DNA of 64,000 nucleotides from Stenotrophomonas rhizophila (GTDB lineage Bacteria > Pseudomonadota > Gammaproteobacteria > Xanthomonadales > Xanthomonadaceae). This document shows, piece after piece, positions 19,378-31,149 of this stretch. A program made the position numbers and the translations under genes. The stretch lies in assembly GCF_000661955.1 (NCBI RefSeq), contig NZ_CP007597.1, positions 1,047,605-1,111,604 of the forward strand, in the 5' to 3' direction. Within the stretch, counting starts at the first letter, position 1. Each line of letters starts with the position of its first letter. The notes beneath the pieces were generated by a model. That model was not told where the DNA came from. It worked only from the letters and a program-made list of their open reading frames with translations, and did not search any database.

Positions 19378-20355
19378 TCAGCGTGCCGCCACCAGCACCC
19401 ACCAGCCGCCCGGGCTGCGCTGCACGCGCACGGGGTACGTTGCCTCCAGCAGGGCCAGGCTGCGGTCGCTGTCGTCCAGTGGAAAGGCGCCGGACACCGG
19501 CAGCAGCGCTACCTGCGGGTCGCAGCGCAGCACGCCGCGGCGGTGGCGGGCGAGTTCGGCCACCACCTCTCCCAACGGCCGGGCGTCGACCACCAGCATG
19601 CCCTCGACCCACGCGCTGGCGCTGTCATCCAGTGCGGCGACGGCATGCCCGCCGGCGGCATCGAACCAGGCCTGCTCACCGACGTGCAGTCGCCACGCGT
19701 CGCTGCCACCTGCGCGGATTTCGAGGCTGCCCGCATACAGGGACAGCTGGGTGCGCTGGTCATCGTGTCGGACGTTGAAGCGCGTGCCCAGGGCGCGTAT
19801 CTGCCCGTGCGCGGTGACCACCTGGAAGGGGCGCGCGGGCGACTGCCGATCCGGCGCGGTTTCCACCAGGATCTGGCCGCGTACCAGTTGCAGTTGGCGC
19901 TGCAGCGGATCGAACTGCACCTGCAACTGGGTGTCGGTGTCCAGGTGCACGGTGCTGCCATCGGGAAGGATCCGCAGACGCCGCTGGCCGACCGCGGTAC
20001 GTTCGCGCTGCCCGGGTGCGCCGGGAACGGCCAGCTGCCAGCCGGCCCAGCCGGCCGGAACCAGGGTCAGCCACAGGCCGATGCGCTTGATCGCCGCACG
20101 GCGGCCGCCGGCGCCGCCGCGCGAACGGCCCAGCACCGGCAGCGCCCAACCGGAGGGCACCTGCGCCACCAGCGCCTGCAACCGCTGCGCACGCTGCCAC
20201 GCGCGCGCATGGTCGGGGTGCTCTGCGCACCACTGCGCGCAGGCAGCGCGGGTGCGGGTGCTGTCGTCGTCGTGCAGCCGTAGCAGCCACTCGGCGGCCT
20301 GCTCCAGCACGGCCGCCGGTAGAGCCGGGTCGGCCGCGGCCGGATCAGCCGGCAT
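19378..20355 (-). CDS. FecR-type anti-sigma factor / sigma regulator
   Basis: 325 residues. The N-terminal cytoplasmic DUF4880-like part ([32 protein letters not shown]) precedes one membrane helix ([19 protein letters not shown]). The periplasmic FecR domain follows ([40 protein letters not shown]). It would sense the loaded TBDR through its STN domain and control the adjacent ECF sigma factor. The ATG at 20355 overlaps the fecI-like stop by 11 bases; a TTG two codons earlier is possible. Confidence 0.88.
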   Translation of the reverse strand: MPADPAAADPALPAAVLEQAAEWLLRLHDDDSTRTRAACAQWCAEHPDHARAWQRAQRLQALVAQVPSGWALPVLGRSRGGAGGRRAAIKRIGLWLTLVPAGWAGWQLAVPGAPGQRERTAVGQRRLRILPDGSTVHLDTDTQLQVQFDPLQRQLQLVRGQILVETAPDRQSPARPFQVVTAHGQIRALGTRFNVRHDDQRTQLSLYAGSLEIRAGGSDAWRLHVGEQAWFDAAGGHAVAALDDSASAWVEGMLVVDARPLGEVVAELARHRRGVLRCDPQVALLPVSGAFPLDDSDRSLALLEATYPVRVQRSPGGWWVLVAAR

Positions 20356-20839
20356 GCGCAAGGCATCCCACCAACGCCCGCTTCATGTGCCGCTTCACGG
20401 TACTCAGCGACAGCTGCAGGCGCTGCGCGATGGCCTCGTAGCGCAGGCCCTCGAACTGGGCCAGCAGGAACACCTGGCGGGCCGCGGCGGGCAGGGCGTC
20501 GAGCATCGCGTCGATCTGTTGCAGCGCTTCGCGCACCAGCGCCTGGTCCTCCAGCGATGGGACCCATGCGTCGGGCAGGGATGCCAGCTGCTCCAGATAC
20601 GCCCGCTCCAGCGCCTGCCGCCGGAACCAGTTGGCCGCCAGCCCGCGCGCCACCGTGGTCAGGAAGGCGCGCGGCTCGCGCAGGGCCGACAGGTCGCGGT
20701 CCTGCAGCAGACGCGCGAAGGTGTCCTGGGTGAGATCGGCGGCGGTTTCCCGGCAGCCCACGCGACCGCCCAGCCAGCCCTGCAGCCAGCGGCGATGGTC
20801 CCGGTACAGGGCGCCGACGATCTCGCGTTGTGGGTGCAT
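20345..20839 (-). CDS. FecI-like ECF RNA polymerase sigma factor
   Basis: 164 residues from MHPQREIV. Region 2 ([44 protein letters not shown]) and region 4 ([22 protein letters not shown]...[11 protein letters not shown]) are present, as in iron-starvation FecI sigma factors. It directs transcription of the downstream receptor gene upon signal from the FecR homologue. An in-frame ATG ten codons upstream ([10 protein letters not shown]) is less likely. A Fur-box-like sequence lies about 50-65 bp before the start. Confidence 0.9.
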   Translation of the reverse strand: MHPQREIVGALYRDHRRWLQGWLGGRVGCRETAADLTQDTFARLLQDRDLSALREPRAFLTTVARGLAANWFRRQALERAYLEQLASLPDAWVPSLEDQALVREALQQIDAMLDALPAAARQVFLLAQFEGLRYEAIAQRLQLSLSTVKRHMKRALVGCLAHAG

Positions 20840-20889
20840 GGGAATCGCCCGGAAGGCCAGGCACGGCAATGCCGGTCACTGGATAAGAA

Positions 20890-20904
20890 TGAGAATGATT
20901 CGCA
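20890..20904 (-). promoter_or_regulatory. Probable Fur box upstream of the sigma factor gene
   Basis: TGAGAATGATTCGCA matches 12 of 14 defined positions of the 7-1-7 Fur consensus TGATAATNATTATCA. It lies upstream of a FecI-type sigma gene, where iron repression is expected. The run GATAAGAATGAGAATGATT around it resembles overlapping Fur sites. Confidence 0.65.
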
Positions 20905-20944
20905 AGTATGGCAATACGGAGGCTGTATTGCCAGCGCGGATTGT

Positions 20945-20972
20945 CTTGAATCACTGCGCGACAACCGCATAT
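20945..20972 (+). promoter_or_regulatory. Sigma-32-like heat-shock promoter of clpB
   Basis: CTTGAAT, a 13-base spacer and CCGCATAT match the RpoH consensus (CTTGAAA, 11-16 bases, CCCCATNT) closely. The predicted start would be about 40 bases before the clpB ATG. clpB is a classical RpoH target. Confidence 0.65.
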
Positions 20973-21022
20973 CCGTTACATCTGCCAGCCACGCTGGCCA
21001 TGACATGAAAGAGGAATTCCCC

Positions 21023-23608
<2,586 letters not shown>

Positions 23609-23667
23609 GGCCCGTCCTTGGCCTGCTGATAACCGTTCGTGCTCAGGCCATGCTGCATGACCATCAA

Positions 23668-23691
23668 CCCCCGCTCCGGCGGGGGTTTTTT
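23668..23691 (+). terminator. Rho-independent terminator of clpB
   Basis: Seven-bp stem CCCCCGC / GCGGGGG with a tccg loop, followed by six T. Confidence 0.9.
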
Positions 23692-23727
23692 GTTCGGTAT
23701 CGTCGGCATTCAACCGGAGGAGGCGCG

Positions 23728-25023
23728 ATGTCTGAGCACGGCAGTCCCGAATGGAAAGCGGAAACCATCGCCGTGCACGGCGGCTACAAACCCGACCCGA
23801 CGACGCGCGCGGTGGCGGTGCCGATCTACCAGACCGTGGCCTATGCCTTCGATGACACCCAGCACGGTGCGGACCTGTTCGACCTGAAGGTGCCGGGCAA
23901 CATCTACACCCGCATCATGAATCCCACCACCGACGTGCTGGAGCAGCGCATCGCCGCGCTCGAAGGCGGTATCGGCGCGCTGGCGCTGGCCTCCGGGCAG
24001 GCGGCCATCACCTACGCGATCCAGACCATCGCCGAAGCCGGCGACAACATCGTCTCCTCCAGTGCGCTGTATGGCGGCACCTACAACCTGTTCGCGCATA
24101 CCCTGCCGCAGTTCGGCATCCAGACCCGGTTTGCCGACTACAACGACCCCGAGGCGTTCGCGGCCCTGATCGACGATCGCACCAAGGCCGTCTTCGTCGA
24201 ATCGATCGGCAACCCGCGCGGCAACATCACCGATATCGAAGCGGTGGCGAAGATCGCCCACGCGCACGGCGTACCGGTGATCGTGGACAACACCGTGGCC
24301 ACCCCTTATCTGCAGCGCTCGTTCGACTTCGGCGCGGACATCGTGGTGCACTCGCTGACCAAGTATCTCGGCGGCCACGGCACCAGCCTGGGCGGCGCCA
24401 TCGTCGATTCGGGCCGCTTCCCATGGGCCGAGCACAAGCAGCGCTTCCGCCGGCTCAACGAGCCGGACGTGAGCTACCACGGCGTGGTCTACACCGAGGC
24501 GCTGGGTCCGGCCGCGTACATCGGCCGCGCACGCGTGGTGCCCCTGCGCAACACCGGCGCGGCGATCTCGCCATTCAACTCCTTCCTGATCCTGCAGGGC
24601 ATCGAGACCCTGGCGCTGCGCCTGGACCGGATCAACGCCAATGCACTGGCGGTGGCCACGTTCCTGCGCGACCACGCCAAGGTGGACTGGGTGAACTATG
24701 CCGCGCTGCCGGACCACCCCGAGCATGCGCTGGTGCAGAAGTACCTGCGCGGCCACGGCTCGGGCGTGCTCACCTTCGGCCTGCCCGGCGGCCGCGCCGC
24801 CGGCGCGCGCTTCCTGGATGCGTTGCAGTTGTTCACCCGGCTCGTGAACCTGGGCGATGCGAAGTCGCTGGCGACCCATCCGGCCTCGACCACCCACCGG
24901 CAGCTGGATGCGGCCGAACTGGAAAAGGCCGGGGTCAGCGAGGACACCGTGCGGCTGTCGATCGGCATCGAACATATCGACGACCTGCTGGCCGACCTGC
25001 AGCAGGCGTTGGCGAAGGCGTAG
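23728..25023 (+). CDS. metY: O-acetylhomoserine (thiol)-lyase / sulfhydrylase
   Basis: 431 residues, PLP-dependent Cys/Met metabolism family. [34 protein letters not shown] and the Schiff-base lysine at about K212 in [11 protein letters not shown] are diagnostic. The C-terminal [12 protein letters not shown] and [12 protein letters not shown] blocks fit the O-acetylhomoserine sulfhydrylase branch, whose longer 430-residue length matches. It makes homocysteine from O-acetylhomoserine and sulfide in the cytoplasm. GGAGGAGG before the ATG is a strong ribosome-binding site. It is monocistronic between two terminators. Confidence 0.92.
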   Translation: MSEHGSPEWKAETIAVHGGYKPDPTTRAVAVPIYQTVAYAFDDTQHGADLFDLKVPGNIYTRIMNPTTDVLEQRIAALEGGIGALALASGQAAITYAIQTIAEAGDNIVSSSALYGGTYNLFAHTLPQFGIQTRFADYNDPEAFAALIDDRTKAVFVESIGNPRGNITDIEAVAKIAHAHGVPVIVDNTVATPYLQRSFDFGADIVVHSLTKYLGGHGTSLGGAIVDSGRFPWAEHKQRFRRLNEPDVSYHGVVYTEALGPAAYIGRARVVPLRNTGAAISPFNSFLILQGIETLALRLDRINANALAVATFLRDHAKVDWVNYAALPDHPEHALVQKYLRGHGSGVLTFGLPGGRAAGARFLDALQLFTRLVNLGDAKSLATHPASTTHRQLDAAELEKAGVSEDTVRLSIGIEHIDDLLADLQQALAKA

Positions 25024-25031
25024 AGGTGGGG

Positions 25032-25071
25032 CCCACGGCGGCCGGTGCGGGCCGGCCGCCGTGGGGTTTTT
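25032..25071 (+). terminator. Rho-independent terminator of metY
   Basis: Fourteen-bp stem CCCACGGCGGCCGG / CCGGCCGCCGTGGG with loop TGCGGG, followed by G and a run of five T. The 190 bp after it, up to the AraC gene, shows no gene. Confidence 0.9.
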
Positions 25072-25265
25072 GACGTCCCCGAAGGTGCGTTGTCGGACCG
25101 GGGCGCGTGCTGGCCACGCGGGGGCGGCGGCGCGGGCTAGACTGGTTGCGCGTGTCGACCAACGCTCGGCACCGATGATGACGGGTCCTGAAACTGCGCA
25201 AGATCGGCCACGCGCCGTGGCGGGCACCGACGCATGCTGGACGTCACCCCGACACGGAGCCCGTC

Positions 25266-26147
25266 ATGAGCCGCATTGCCCAGCTACGCCAGCGCCACGG
25301 CATCGACCGTGTGATCGCCCACCTGCAGCAGTGCCTGCGTAGCGGCCAGCCCTTGCCCGATCTGGATGCGCTGGCCGCCATTGCGCACCAGTCGCCGTTC
25401 CATTTTCATCGCCTGTACCGTGCGCTGACCGGCGAAACCCCGGGGCGCACCGTGGCCCGTCTTCGCCTGCTGCGCGCGCTGCAGTTGCTGGCCCACGCCG
25501 ACAGCCGGGTGACCGAGGTGGCGCTGGAGGTGGGCTTTGAAAGCCCGCAGGCATTGGCCCGGGCCTGCCGACAGGCCGTGGATGCCACGCCCAGCGCGCT
25601 GCGCGAGGATGCGGCGCTGCGCGCGCACTGGCAGCAACGGCTGTCGCTGCCGGCCGGTGACGGCAACGACGACACGCCCCCGCTGCAGGTGCAGGTGACC
25701 GCGCTGGAGCCGTTCGACGTGGTGGTATTGCGCACGCGCGGCGCCTTCGACGACCTCGACCAGGCGTTCGGGCAGGTGTATGCCTGGGCCGCGGAACAGG
25801 GCTTGGCCGAGCACCTGCAGGCGCTGGTGGGCATCGCGCTGAACGACCATCGCGATGTGCCGGCCGATGCGTGCGAGTTCGAGTGCGGCATGGGCTTTGG
25901 CCGCGCCTTGGCCGATATCCCCGCGCCGTTGCGCGCGCTGACCCTGGGCGGTGGTGAATACGCCGTGCTGCGCCATGTGGGCAGCTACGCCGGGTTGGAA
26001 GCGGCCACCGACGCCCTGCTGCGCCAGTGGCTGCCCGACAGCGGGCGCGCACTGCGCGACGCGCCGCTGTACTACCACTACCTGGACGATCCCGAAGACG
26101 TGCCCGAGGCGATCCTGCGCGCGGACATCTGCGTGCCGGTGCGCTGA
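25266..26147 (+). CDS. AraC-family regulator with GyrI-like ligand domain
   Basis: 293 residues. The N-terminal double helix-turn-helix (about 10-105) contains LAAIAHQSPFHFHRLYRAL and VTEVALEVGFESPQALARACR. The C-terminal GyrI-like domain (about 135-293) contains VVLRTRGAFDDLDQAFGQVYAWA, ECGMGFGRAL and YAVLRHVGSYAGL. This is the Rob/SoxS-plus-GyrI architecture, which typically senses small hydrophobic or drug-like molecules. Target genes are not evident from context. Confidence 0.88.
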   Translation: MSRIAQLRQRHGIDRVIAHLQQCLRSGQPLPDLDALAAIAHQSPFHFHRLYRALTGETPGRTVARLRLLRALQLLAHADSRVTEVALEVGFESPQALARACRQAVDATPSALREDAALRAHWQQRLSLPAGDGNDDTPPLQVQVTALEPFDVVVLRTRGAFDDLDQAFGQVYAWAAEQGLAEHLQALVGIALNDHRDVPADACEFECGMGFGRALADIPAPLRALTLGGGEYAVLRHVGSYAGLEAATDALLRQWLPDSGRALRDAPLYYHYLDDPEDVPEAILRADICVPVR

Positions 26148-26184
26148 CCAGACACAAGGCCGGTACGCGCGGCCGGAATGAAAA

Positions 26185-26397
26185 GCAGCCACCCATGGGG
26201 TGGCTCTACCGGGGGGCGTTGACGGGGTGATGCGTGGCGCATCGGTGCGGCGGTACGTGGCGCATCGGTGCGGTGGTACGTGGCGCATCGGTGCGGTGGT
26301 ACGTGGCGCATCGGTGCGGTGGTACGTGGCGCATCGATGTGGCGGTGTCTGGTGTATCGGCGCGCCGGGGGTAGAGCCACCCCATGGGTGGCTGCAC
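26185..26397. repeat. SMAG pair framing a tandem repeat
   Basis: A minus-oriented palindrome (AGCCACCC / GGGTGGCT) at 26185-26209 faces a plus-oriented one of the same subtype at 26371-26397. The DNA between them holds the 23-bp tandem repeat and no gene. Confidence 0.88.
26234..26348 (+). repeat. 23-bp tandem repeat, five units
   Basis: Units begin at 26234, 26257, 26280, 26303 and 26326, each GTGGCGCATC followed by GGTGCGGTGGTAC, with one or two changes in the first and last. The period is not a multiple of three and there is no spacer, so it is neither coding nor CRISPR. Confidence 0.93.
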
Positions 26398-26437
26398 GCG
26401 ATGCCAAACCCCAGCCGGCATCCCGCATGGCAGGGCG

Positions 26438-28138
26438 TTACACCACCGGGATGCTGTGCTTGCCCATGGTGCGGTACGGCGGGGTGGCCATGACCATCTC
26501 GGCCAGCGAATAGGCCAGTTCGCGCTCGGCCATCACCGTGCCGTCGGCGCCGTGCTCCAGCAGGTGCTTCACTTCGGCGTCGCTGTGCGCGCGGGCCAGC
26601 AGGGTCAGGCCCGGGTTGAGGGCGCGCAGCTTGGCCAGGGTTTCACCGGCTTCCAGCGGCTGCGGGATCGCCAGCACCGCGATCTTCGCGCGCTCGGGGT
26701 GGGCTTCGGCCAGCACCTTGTCCGAGGCGGCGCTGCCGCGGATGCCGGGCAGGCCGGCCGCGTGGGCTTCGGCCACGTGTTCCTTGTTGTCGTCGATCAC
26801 CAGCACCGGCACGCCGCGGTCACGCAGCACCTGGGCCAGCGCACTGCCCACGCGGCCGTAGCCGATCACGATGGCATGGTCGTGCAGGTCCAGCGACGGG
26901 CCCGGCGGCAAATCGATTTCAACTGCGGTCGGCGTGGTCTCCTGGTGCTTGAGCAACCAGCGGTCGAGCAGGCCGAACACCACCGGGTTGAGCATGATCG
27001 AGATCAGCGCGCCGGCCAGCACCAGCGCCTGGCCGGTGGGCGGCAGGATCTTCAGGGTCACGCCGAGCCCGGCGATGATGAAGGCGAACTCACCGATCTG
27101 CGCCAGGCTGGCCGAGATGGTCAGCGCGGTGCCGGTCGGGTGGCCGAACGCGCGCACGATCACGAACGCGGCGGCGGACTTGCCGAACATGATGATCGCC
27201 GCGGTGGCCAGCACCTGCCACGGGTGTTCGATCAGGATGGCCGGGTTGAACAACATGCCCACCGAGACGAAGAACAGCACCGCGAACGCATCGCGCAGCG
27301 GCAGCGAGTCGTTGGCGGCCTTGTGGCTCAACTCCGATTCGTTGAGCAGCATGCCGGCGAAGAACGCGCCCAGCGCGAAGGACACGCCGAACAGCATCGC
27401 CGAGCCGAACGCCACGCCCAGCGCGATGGCCAGCACCGCCAGGGTGAACAGCTCGCGCGAGCCGGTGCCGGCGATGCGCTCCAGGATCCACGGAATCACC
27501 CGGCGGCCGACCACCAGCATCACCGCCACGAACAGCCCCAGCTGCACGAACGTCCAGCCGATGCTGGCCAGCACGCTGCCGAGGGTGTGGGTTTCACTGG
27601 CCGAGTCCGGCCCGAACACACCGGCCAGGACCGGCATCATCACCAGTGCCAGGACGCAGGCCAGGTCCTCGACGATCAGCCAGCCCACCGCGATCTTGCC
27701 GCGCTGGGTTTCCAGCAGGCGGCGTTCTTCCATCGCGCGCAGCAGCACCACGGTACTGGCGGTGGCCAACGCGAAGCCGAACACCACGCCATGGATGACC
27801 GGCCAGCCCATCAGGGCCGCCAACCCCCAGCCGAGCAGGGTGGCCACCAGGATCTGCCCGATCGCGCCGGGAATGGCGATCGCCTTGACCGCCATCAGGT
27901 CTTTCAGCGAGAAATGCAGGCCCACCCCGAACATCAGCAGCATCACGCCGATCTCGGCCAGCTGGTTGGCCAGTGCCTGGTCGGCGACGAAGCCGGGGGT
28001 GAACGGTCCTACGCAGATGCCCGCAACCAGATAACCGACCAGGGGAGACAAACGCAGCTTGTTGGCCAGCGCGCCGAAGATGAAGGCGAGCCCAAGGCCA
28101 ACGGCAACGATGTTGATCAGGTCGGTGTCATGGTGCAT
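26438..28138 (-). CDS. ybaL: CPA2 monovalent cation:proton antiporter with TrkA-N domain
   Basis: 566 residues. Twelve or so membrane helices in the first 390 residues (LSPLVGYLVAGICVGPFTPGF, IGVMLLMFGVGLHFSLKDL, VEDLACVLALV, LFFVSVGMLFNP). A cytoplasmic Rossmann TrkA-N domain follows (HAIVIGYGRVGSALAQVL ... LVIDDN). This layout matches YbaL/Kef-type K+ or Na+/H+ antiporters gated by nucleotide binding. The C-terminal tail RTMGKHSIPVV is unusually short after the domain. It runs alone on the minus strand. Confidence 0.9.
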   Translation of the reverse strand: MHHDTDLINIVAVGLGLAFIFGALANKLRLSPLVGYLVAGICVGPFTPGFVADQALANQLAEIGVMLLMFGVGLHFSLKDLMAVKAIAIPGAIGQILVATLLGWGLAALMGWPVIHGVVFGFALATASTVVLLRAMEERRLLETQRGKIAVGWLIVEDLACVLALVMMPVLAGVFGPDSASETHTLGSVLASIGWTFVQLGLFVAVMLVVGRRVIPWILERIAGTGSRELFTLAVLAIALGVAFGSAMLFGVSFALGAFFAGMLLNESELSHKAANDSLPLRDAFAVLFFVSVGMLFNPAILIEHPWQVLATAAIIMFGKSAAAFVIVRAFGHPTGTALTISASLAQIGEFAFIIAGLGVTLKILPPTGQALVLAGALISIMLNPVVFGLLDRWLLKHQETTPTAVEIDLPPGPSLDLHDHAIVIGYGRVGSALAQVLRDRGVPVLVIDDNKEHVAEAHAAGLPGIRGSAASDKVLAEAHPERAKIAVLAIPQPLEAGETLAKLRALNPGLTLLARAHSDAEVKHLLEHGADGTVMAERELAYSLAEMVMATPPYRTMGKHSIPVV

Positions 28139-28331
28139 CGGGGCTCGCAGAAATAGGGGATGTCCCGATTTTCACCGATGCGGTGGTATCGAGCAAACAT
28201 CAGCGACCGCAATGCTGCTATGTCCCCGTGGTCAGGTGATGTGCTGTCCGGGACAGACGCGCATGACAGGCATGAATGCGCGGAATCGCCCGAAAAACGC
28301 ACATGCCCCGGCGGACCGGGGCATGGGGCGG

Positions 28332-28407
28332 GTAGTGCCGGCCGCTGGCCGGCAACCACGCGACGCCTGCGGTTTCATGGGGTTGCCGGCCGGCGGCCGG
28401 CACTCCC
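28332..28407. repeat. SMAG inverted pair
   Basis: Plus-oriented GTAGTGCCGGCC copy at 28332-28357 and an opposed copy at 28381-28407, four bases before the end of the TBDR gene. Together they could fold into one long hairpin at the 3' end of that transcript. The remaining DNA back to ybaL shows no gene. Confidence 0.88.
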
Positions 28408-28410
28408 CTG

Positions 28411-30804
28411 TTACCACTTGTACGTAATGCGGCCGTACACGTAGGCGCCATTGAACCCGTACGGCGAGTAGTTGCTGTACGGCAGCATGCCCCAGGTGGA
28501 GTTCTGCAGGTCCACGGTGCGGTCGGGGTACTCGTCCAGCAGGTTGTCCGCGCCCAGGGTGAGGGCCCAGTTCTCGCTGGGCTTGTAGCTCACCGAGGCA
28601 TCCAGCACCCACGAACCGTCGTAGGTCTGGTCACGCAGCGCGGTGGCCGAGTTGCGCACGGTGAAGCTGCCGTAGCGCGTGGCCGCCAGGTTCAGGTCCC
28701 AATGGTCGCTGCGCCAGGTACCGCTCAGGATGGTCTTGTTGCGCGGGTAGCTGTCTTCGATGCGGCCAATCTCGTCGCGGCCGATCAGCGGCTGGGTGAT
28801 GCCCAGCGTGCCGAACACCGGCGGCGAGGCGATGAACTGCTTCACCTCGGTGTCGTTGTAGCTGTAGGCCGCGGTCAGTTCCAGCGTGCTGGCGCTGAAC
28901 GGGATCGAGTAGCTGGACACCGCATCGATGCCGCGGGTGCGGGTATCCACGCCGTTGGTGAAGTACGAGAACGCGGTAACACCGGGCAGCCCCAACCCGG
29001 CCAGCAGCGAATTGGCGGCGGCATTGGTGGTGATGTTGGTTGACAGCACGATGCGGTCGTCGATGTCGATCTGGTACGCATCCACCGTCAGGTACAGGCG
29101 ATCGATCGGCTGCAGCACCAGGCCCACGCTGTAGGAGGTGGAGCTTTCGGCCTTCAGCGGGCTGGCACCCAGCGCCTGGGCGGCGGCACTGGTGGTGGGG
29201 AAGGTGCCGCGCTCGACGAAGGCACCGTTGATGATCGTGCTGGTGACCGCCTGGTAGCTCTGCTGGGCCAGCGACGGAGCGCGGAAGCCGGACGAGGCGG
29301 TGGCGCGCAGCGCGATCTTGTCGGTGAACGCATAGCGTGCCGACAGCTTGCCGGAGAACTTGTCGCCGAAGTCCGAGTAGTCCTCGTAGCGGCCGGTCAC
29401 GCCCGCCGAGAACTTGTCGGTGAGGTCGGCTTCCAGCCCGGCATACACCGCGTAGTTGTGGCGGTCGGCGTCCACCGCGTTGAGCGGGGTGAAGCCGCCG
29501 AAGCCCTGCGCGCCGCTGCCGAAGTACGCGTTGGCTTCACCGGCCGACTGCTCCCAGTTCTCGCGGCGGTACTCACCGCCGAAGGACAGCGTGACCGGGT
29601 AGGCCAGGCCCCAGTCCAGCGACTTGGTCAGGTCGGCGTTGAAGATGTCCTGGGTGTACTTCAGCGCACCGTCGTAGAACGAGCGCGGGCTGGGCAGGCC
29701 GAGGCTGTAGTTGATGCTGTTGCGGGTATGGAAATCGATGGTGTTCTCGCCGTGGTTGGCGCTCACATCCCAGGTCCAGCCGCTGTCGGTGTTGCCCTTG
29801 ACCCCGGCCACCAGCGAGCGGTCCTTGGAGTACTGGTTGATCTGCGGCACGAAGCCGTCCGGGTAGGTCTGCGCCAGCAACGGGCCCTGGCCGCTGTTGG
29901 TGCGCGAGCGGTAGAACGCGAACGAGGTGATGTCGCGGTTGCTGGCCATCGCCGTGGCGTAGGCCGACACGTGGTCGCTGAACTGGAAGCTGGCGTTGAC
30001 CGAGGCGGCGGTGGCGTCCACCCGCGGATCGCCGACCACGAAGGTGGTCTGGCCGATGTCAGGGAAGTTGCCGGTGTTCGGCGTGGTGCCCTGGTAGGGG
30101 CCGGCACGGTTGCTCTCGTCCTGCTGCAGGATCTGTCCGGCCACGTGCACGCTGCCGCGGCCGTCGGCGAAGCCGATCCCGGCATCGCCGGAGAGCTGGT
30201 ACTTGTTGCCGTCACCGGCCGAGTACTGGCCCGCGTCCACGGCCAGGCTGCCCCCGGCGGACGAGCCCTTCAGCACGATGTTGACCACGCCGGCGATCGC
30301 GTCCGAGCCGTACTGGGCCGAGGCGCCATCGCGCAGCACTTCCACCCGTTCGATCGCCGAGATCGGGATCGCGTTGATGTCCACGGCCGAGGAGCCCCGG
30401 CCGATGCTGCCATTGACGTTGATCTGCGCCGAGGTATGCCGGCGCTTGCCGTTGACCAGCACCAGCACCTGATCCGGCGACAGCCCGCGCAGCTGCGCCG
30501 GGCGGATGCCGCTGGTGCCGTCGGTGAGGGCCGGGCGCGGGAAGTTCAGCGAGGGCAGGGCCCGCGACAGCGCGGTGGCCAGCTCGGTGGTGCCGGTGGA
30601 CTGCAGTGCCTCGGGGGTGATGATGTCGATCGGCGACTGCGACTCGGCCACGGTGCGGTCGGCGACCCGGGTGCCGGTGACGATGATGGTGTCCAGCGTG
30701 TTGGCGGCGGTGCGCGCAGGGGTGTCCTGGGCGCTGGCGGCGAAGCTGGAGACACCGAGCACGACAGCTACGGCGGCGGCGAGCGTACTGGTCTTGCGGT
30801 TCAT
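28411..30804 (-). CDS. TonB-dependent outer-membrane receptor
   Basis: 797 residues from MNRKTSTLAAAVAVVLG, signal peptide ending ASAQ. Plug (LDTIIVTGTRVADRTVAESQSP, GLSPDQVLVLVNGKRRH, IERVEVLRDGASAQYGSDAIAG) and barrel ending YGRITYKW. No STN domain. GGAG ten bases before the ATG supports the start over the open frame that continues to 31071. It belongs to the same subfamily as the 816-residue TBDR near the left end. Substrate unknown; no periplasmic or inner-membrane transporter genes are adjacent. Confidence 0.9.
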   Translation of the reverse strand: MNRKTSTLAAAVAVVLGVSSFAASAQDTPARTAANTLDTIIVTGTRVADRTVAESQSPIDIITPEALQSTGTTELATALSRALPSLNFPRPALTDGTSGIRPAQLRGLSPDQVLVLVNGKRRHTSAQINVNGSIGRGSSAVDINAIPISAIERVEVLRDGASAQYGSDAIAGVVNIVLKGSSAGGSLAVDAGQYSAGDGNKYQLSGDAGIGFADGRGSVHVAGQILQQDESNRAGPYQGTTPNTGNFPDIGQTTFVVGDPRVDATAASVNASFQFSDHVSAYATAMASNRDITSFAFYRSRTNSGQGPLLAQTYPDGFVPQINQYSKDRSLVAGVKGNTDSGWTWDVSANHGENTIDFHTRNSINYSLGLPSPRSFYDGALKYTQDIFNADLTKSLDWGLAYPVTLSFGGEYRRENWEQSAGEANAYFGSGAQGFGGFTPLNAVDADRHNYAVYAGLEADLTDKFSAGVTGRYEDYSDFGDKFSGKLSARYAFTDKIALRATASSGFRAPSLAQQSYQAVTSTIINGAFVERGTFPTTSAAAQALGASPLKAESSTSYSVGLVLQPIDRLYLTVDAYQIDIDDRIVLSTNITTNAAANSLLAGLGLPGVTAFSYFTNGVDTRTRGIDAVSSYSIPFSASTLELTAAYSYNDTEVKQFIASPPVFGTLGITQPLIGRDEIGRIEDSYPRNKTILSGTWRSDHWDLNLAATRYGSFTVRNSATALRDQTYDGSWVLDASVSYKPSENWALTLGADNLLDEYPDRTVDLQNSTWGMLPYSNYSPYGFNGAYVYGRITYKW

Positions 30805-31149
30805 CAGGGCGTGGCTCCGGTAGGGACGATGCGGCACCGGAACGACATCTCGACGGAAGGAAGCGGGTCGGCGAAGGCGGGTGTTGCGGTGCGCAATAAA
30901 GGAATTAACGGGATATTCATCGCTTGTCAAATAACCGCCATATCTACAAAAAACGTTGCAGAAGCAACCATTTACGTGAAATGGCGGGCCCGACATCAGG
31001 GTCCCGGGGAAGCGCAGGCAGGGTCGTGGGAGAGAGGAACGAGGCCTGCTGCGCATCCCGGGGCGCGTCAAGTATTCGTTAACGTTAGAATTACGTCGCA
31101 GGAAGGGTGCTCACCAGCACATTCCATTCCGTTATATGGACCCCCCAAG
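30805..31149. other. Divergent intergenic region between TBDR and yheS
   Basis: 345 bp without a convincing gene. The middle (about 30890-30980) is clearly richer in A and T than its surroundings and probably holds the TBDR promoter. Closer to yheS there is the palindrome CGTTAACG (31077-31084) followed by TTAGAAT, a plausible -10 for yheS. Confidence 0.5.

Noticed and set aside
26234..26348. Possible CRISPR array
   Set aside because: Units are contiguous 23-mers without spacers and no cas gene is present.
26384..28156. Long plus-strand frame opposite ybaL
   Set aside because: Gln/His/Arg-rich shadow; ybaL carries clear domain motifs.
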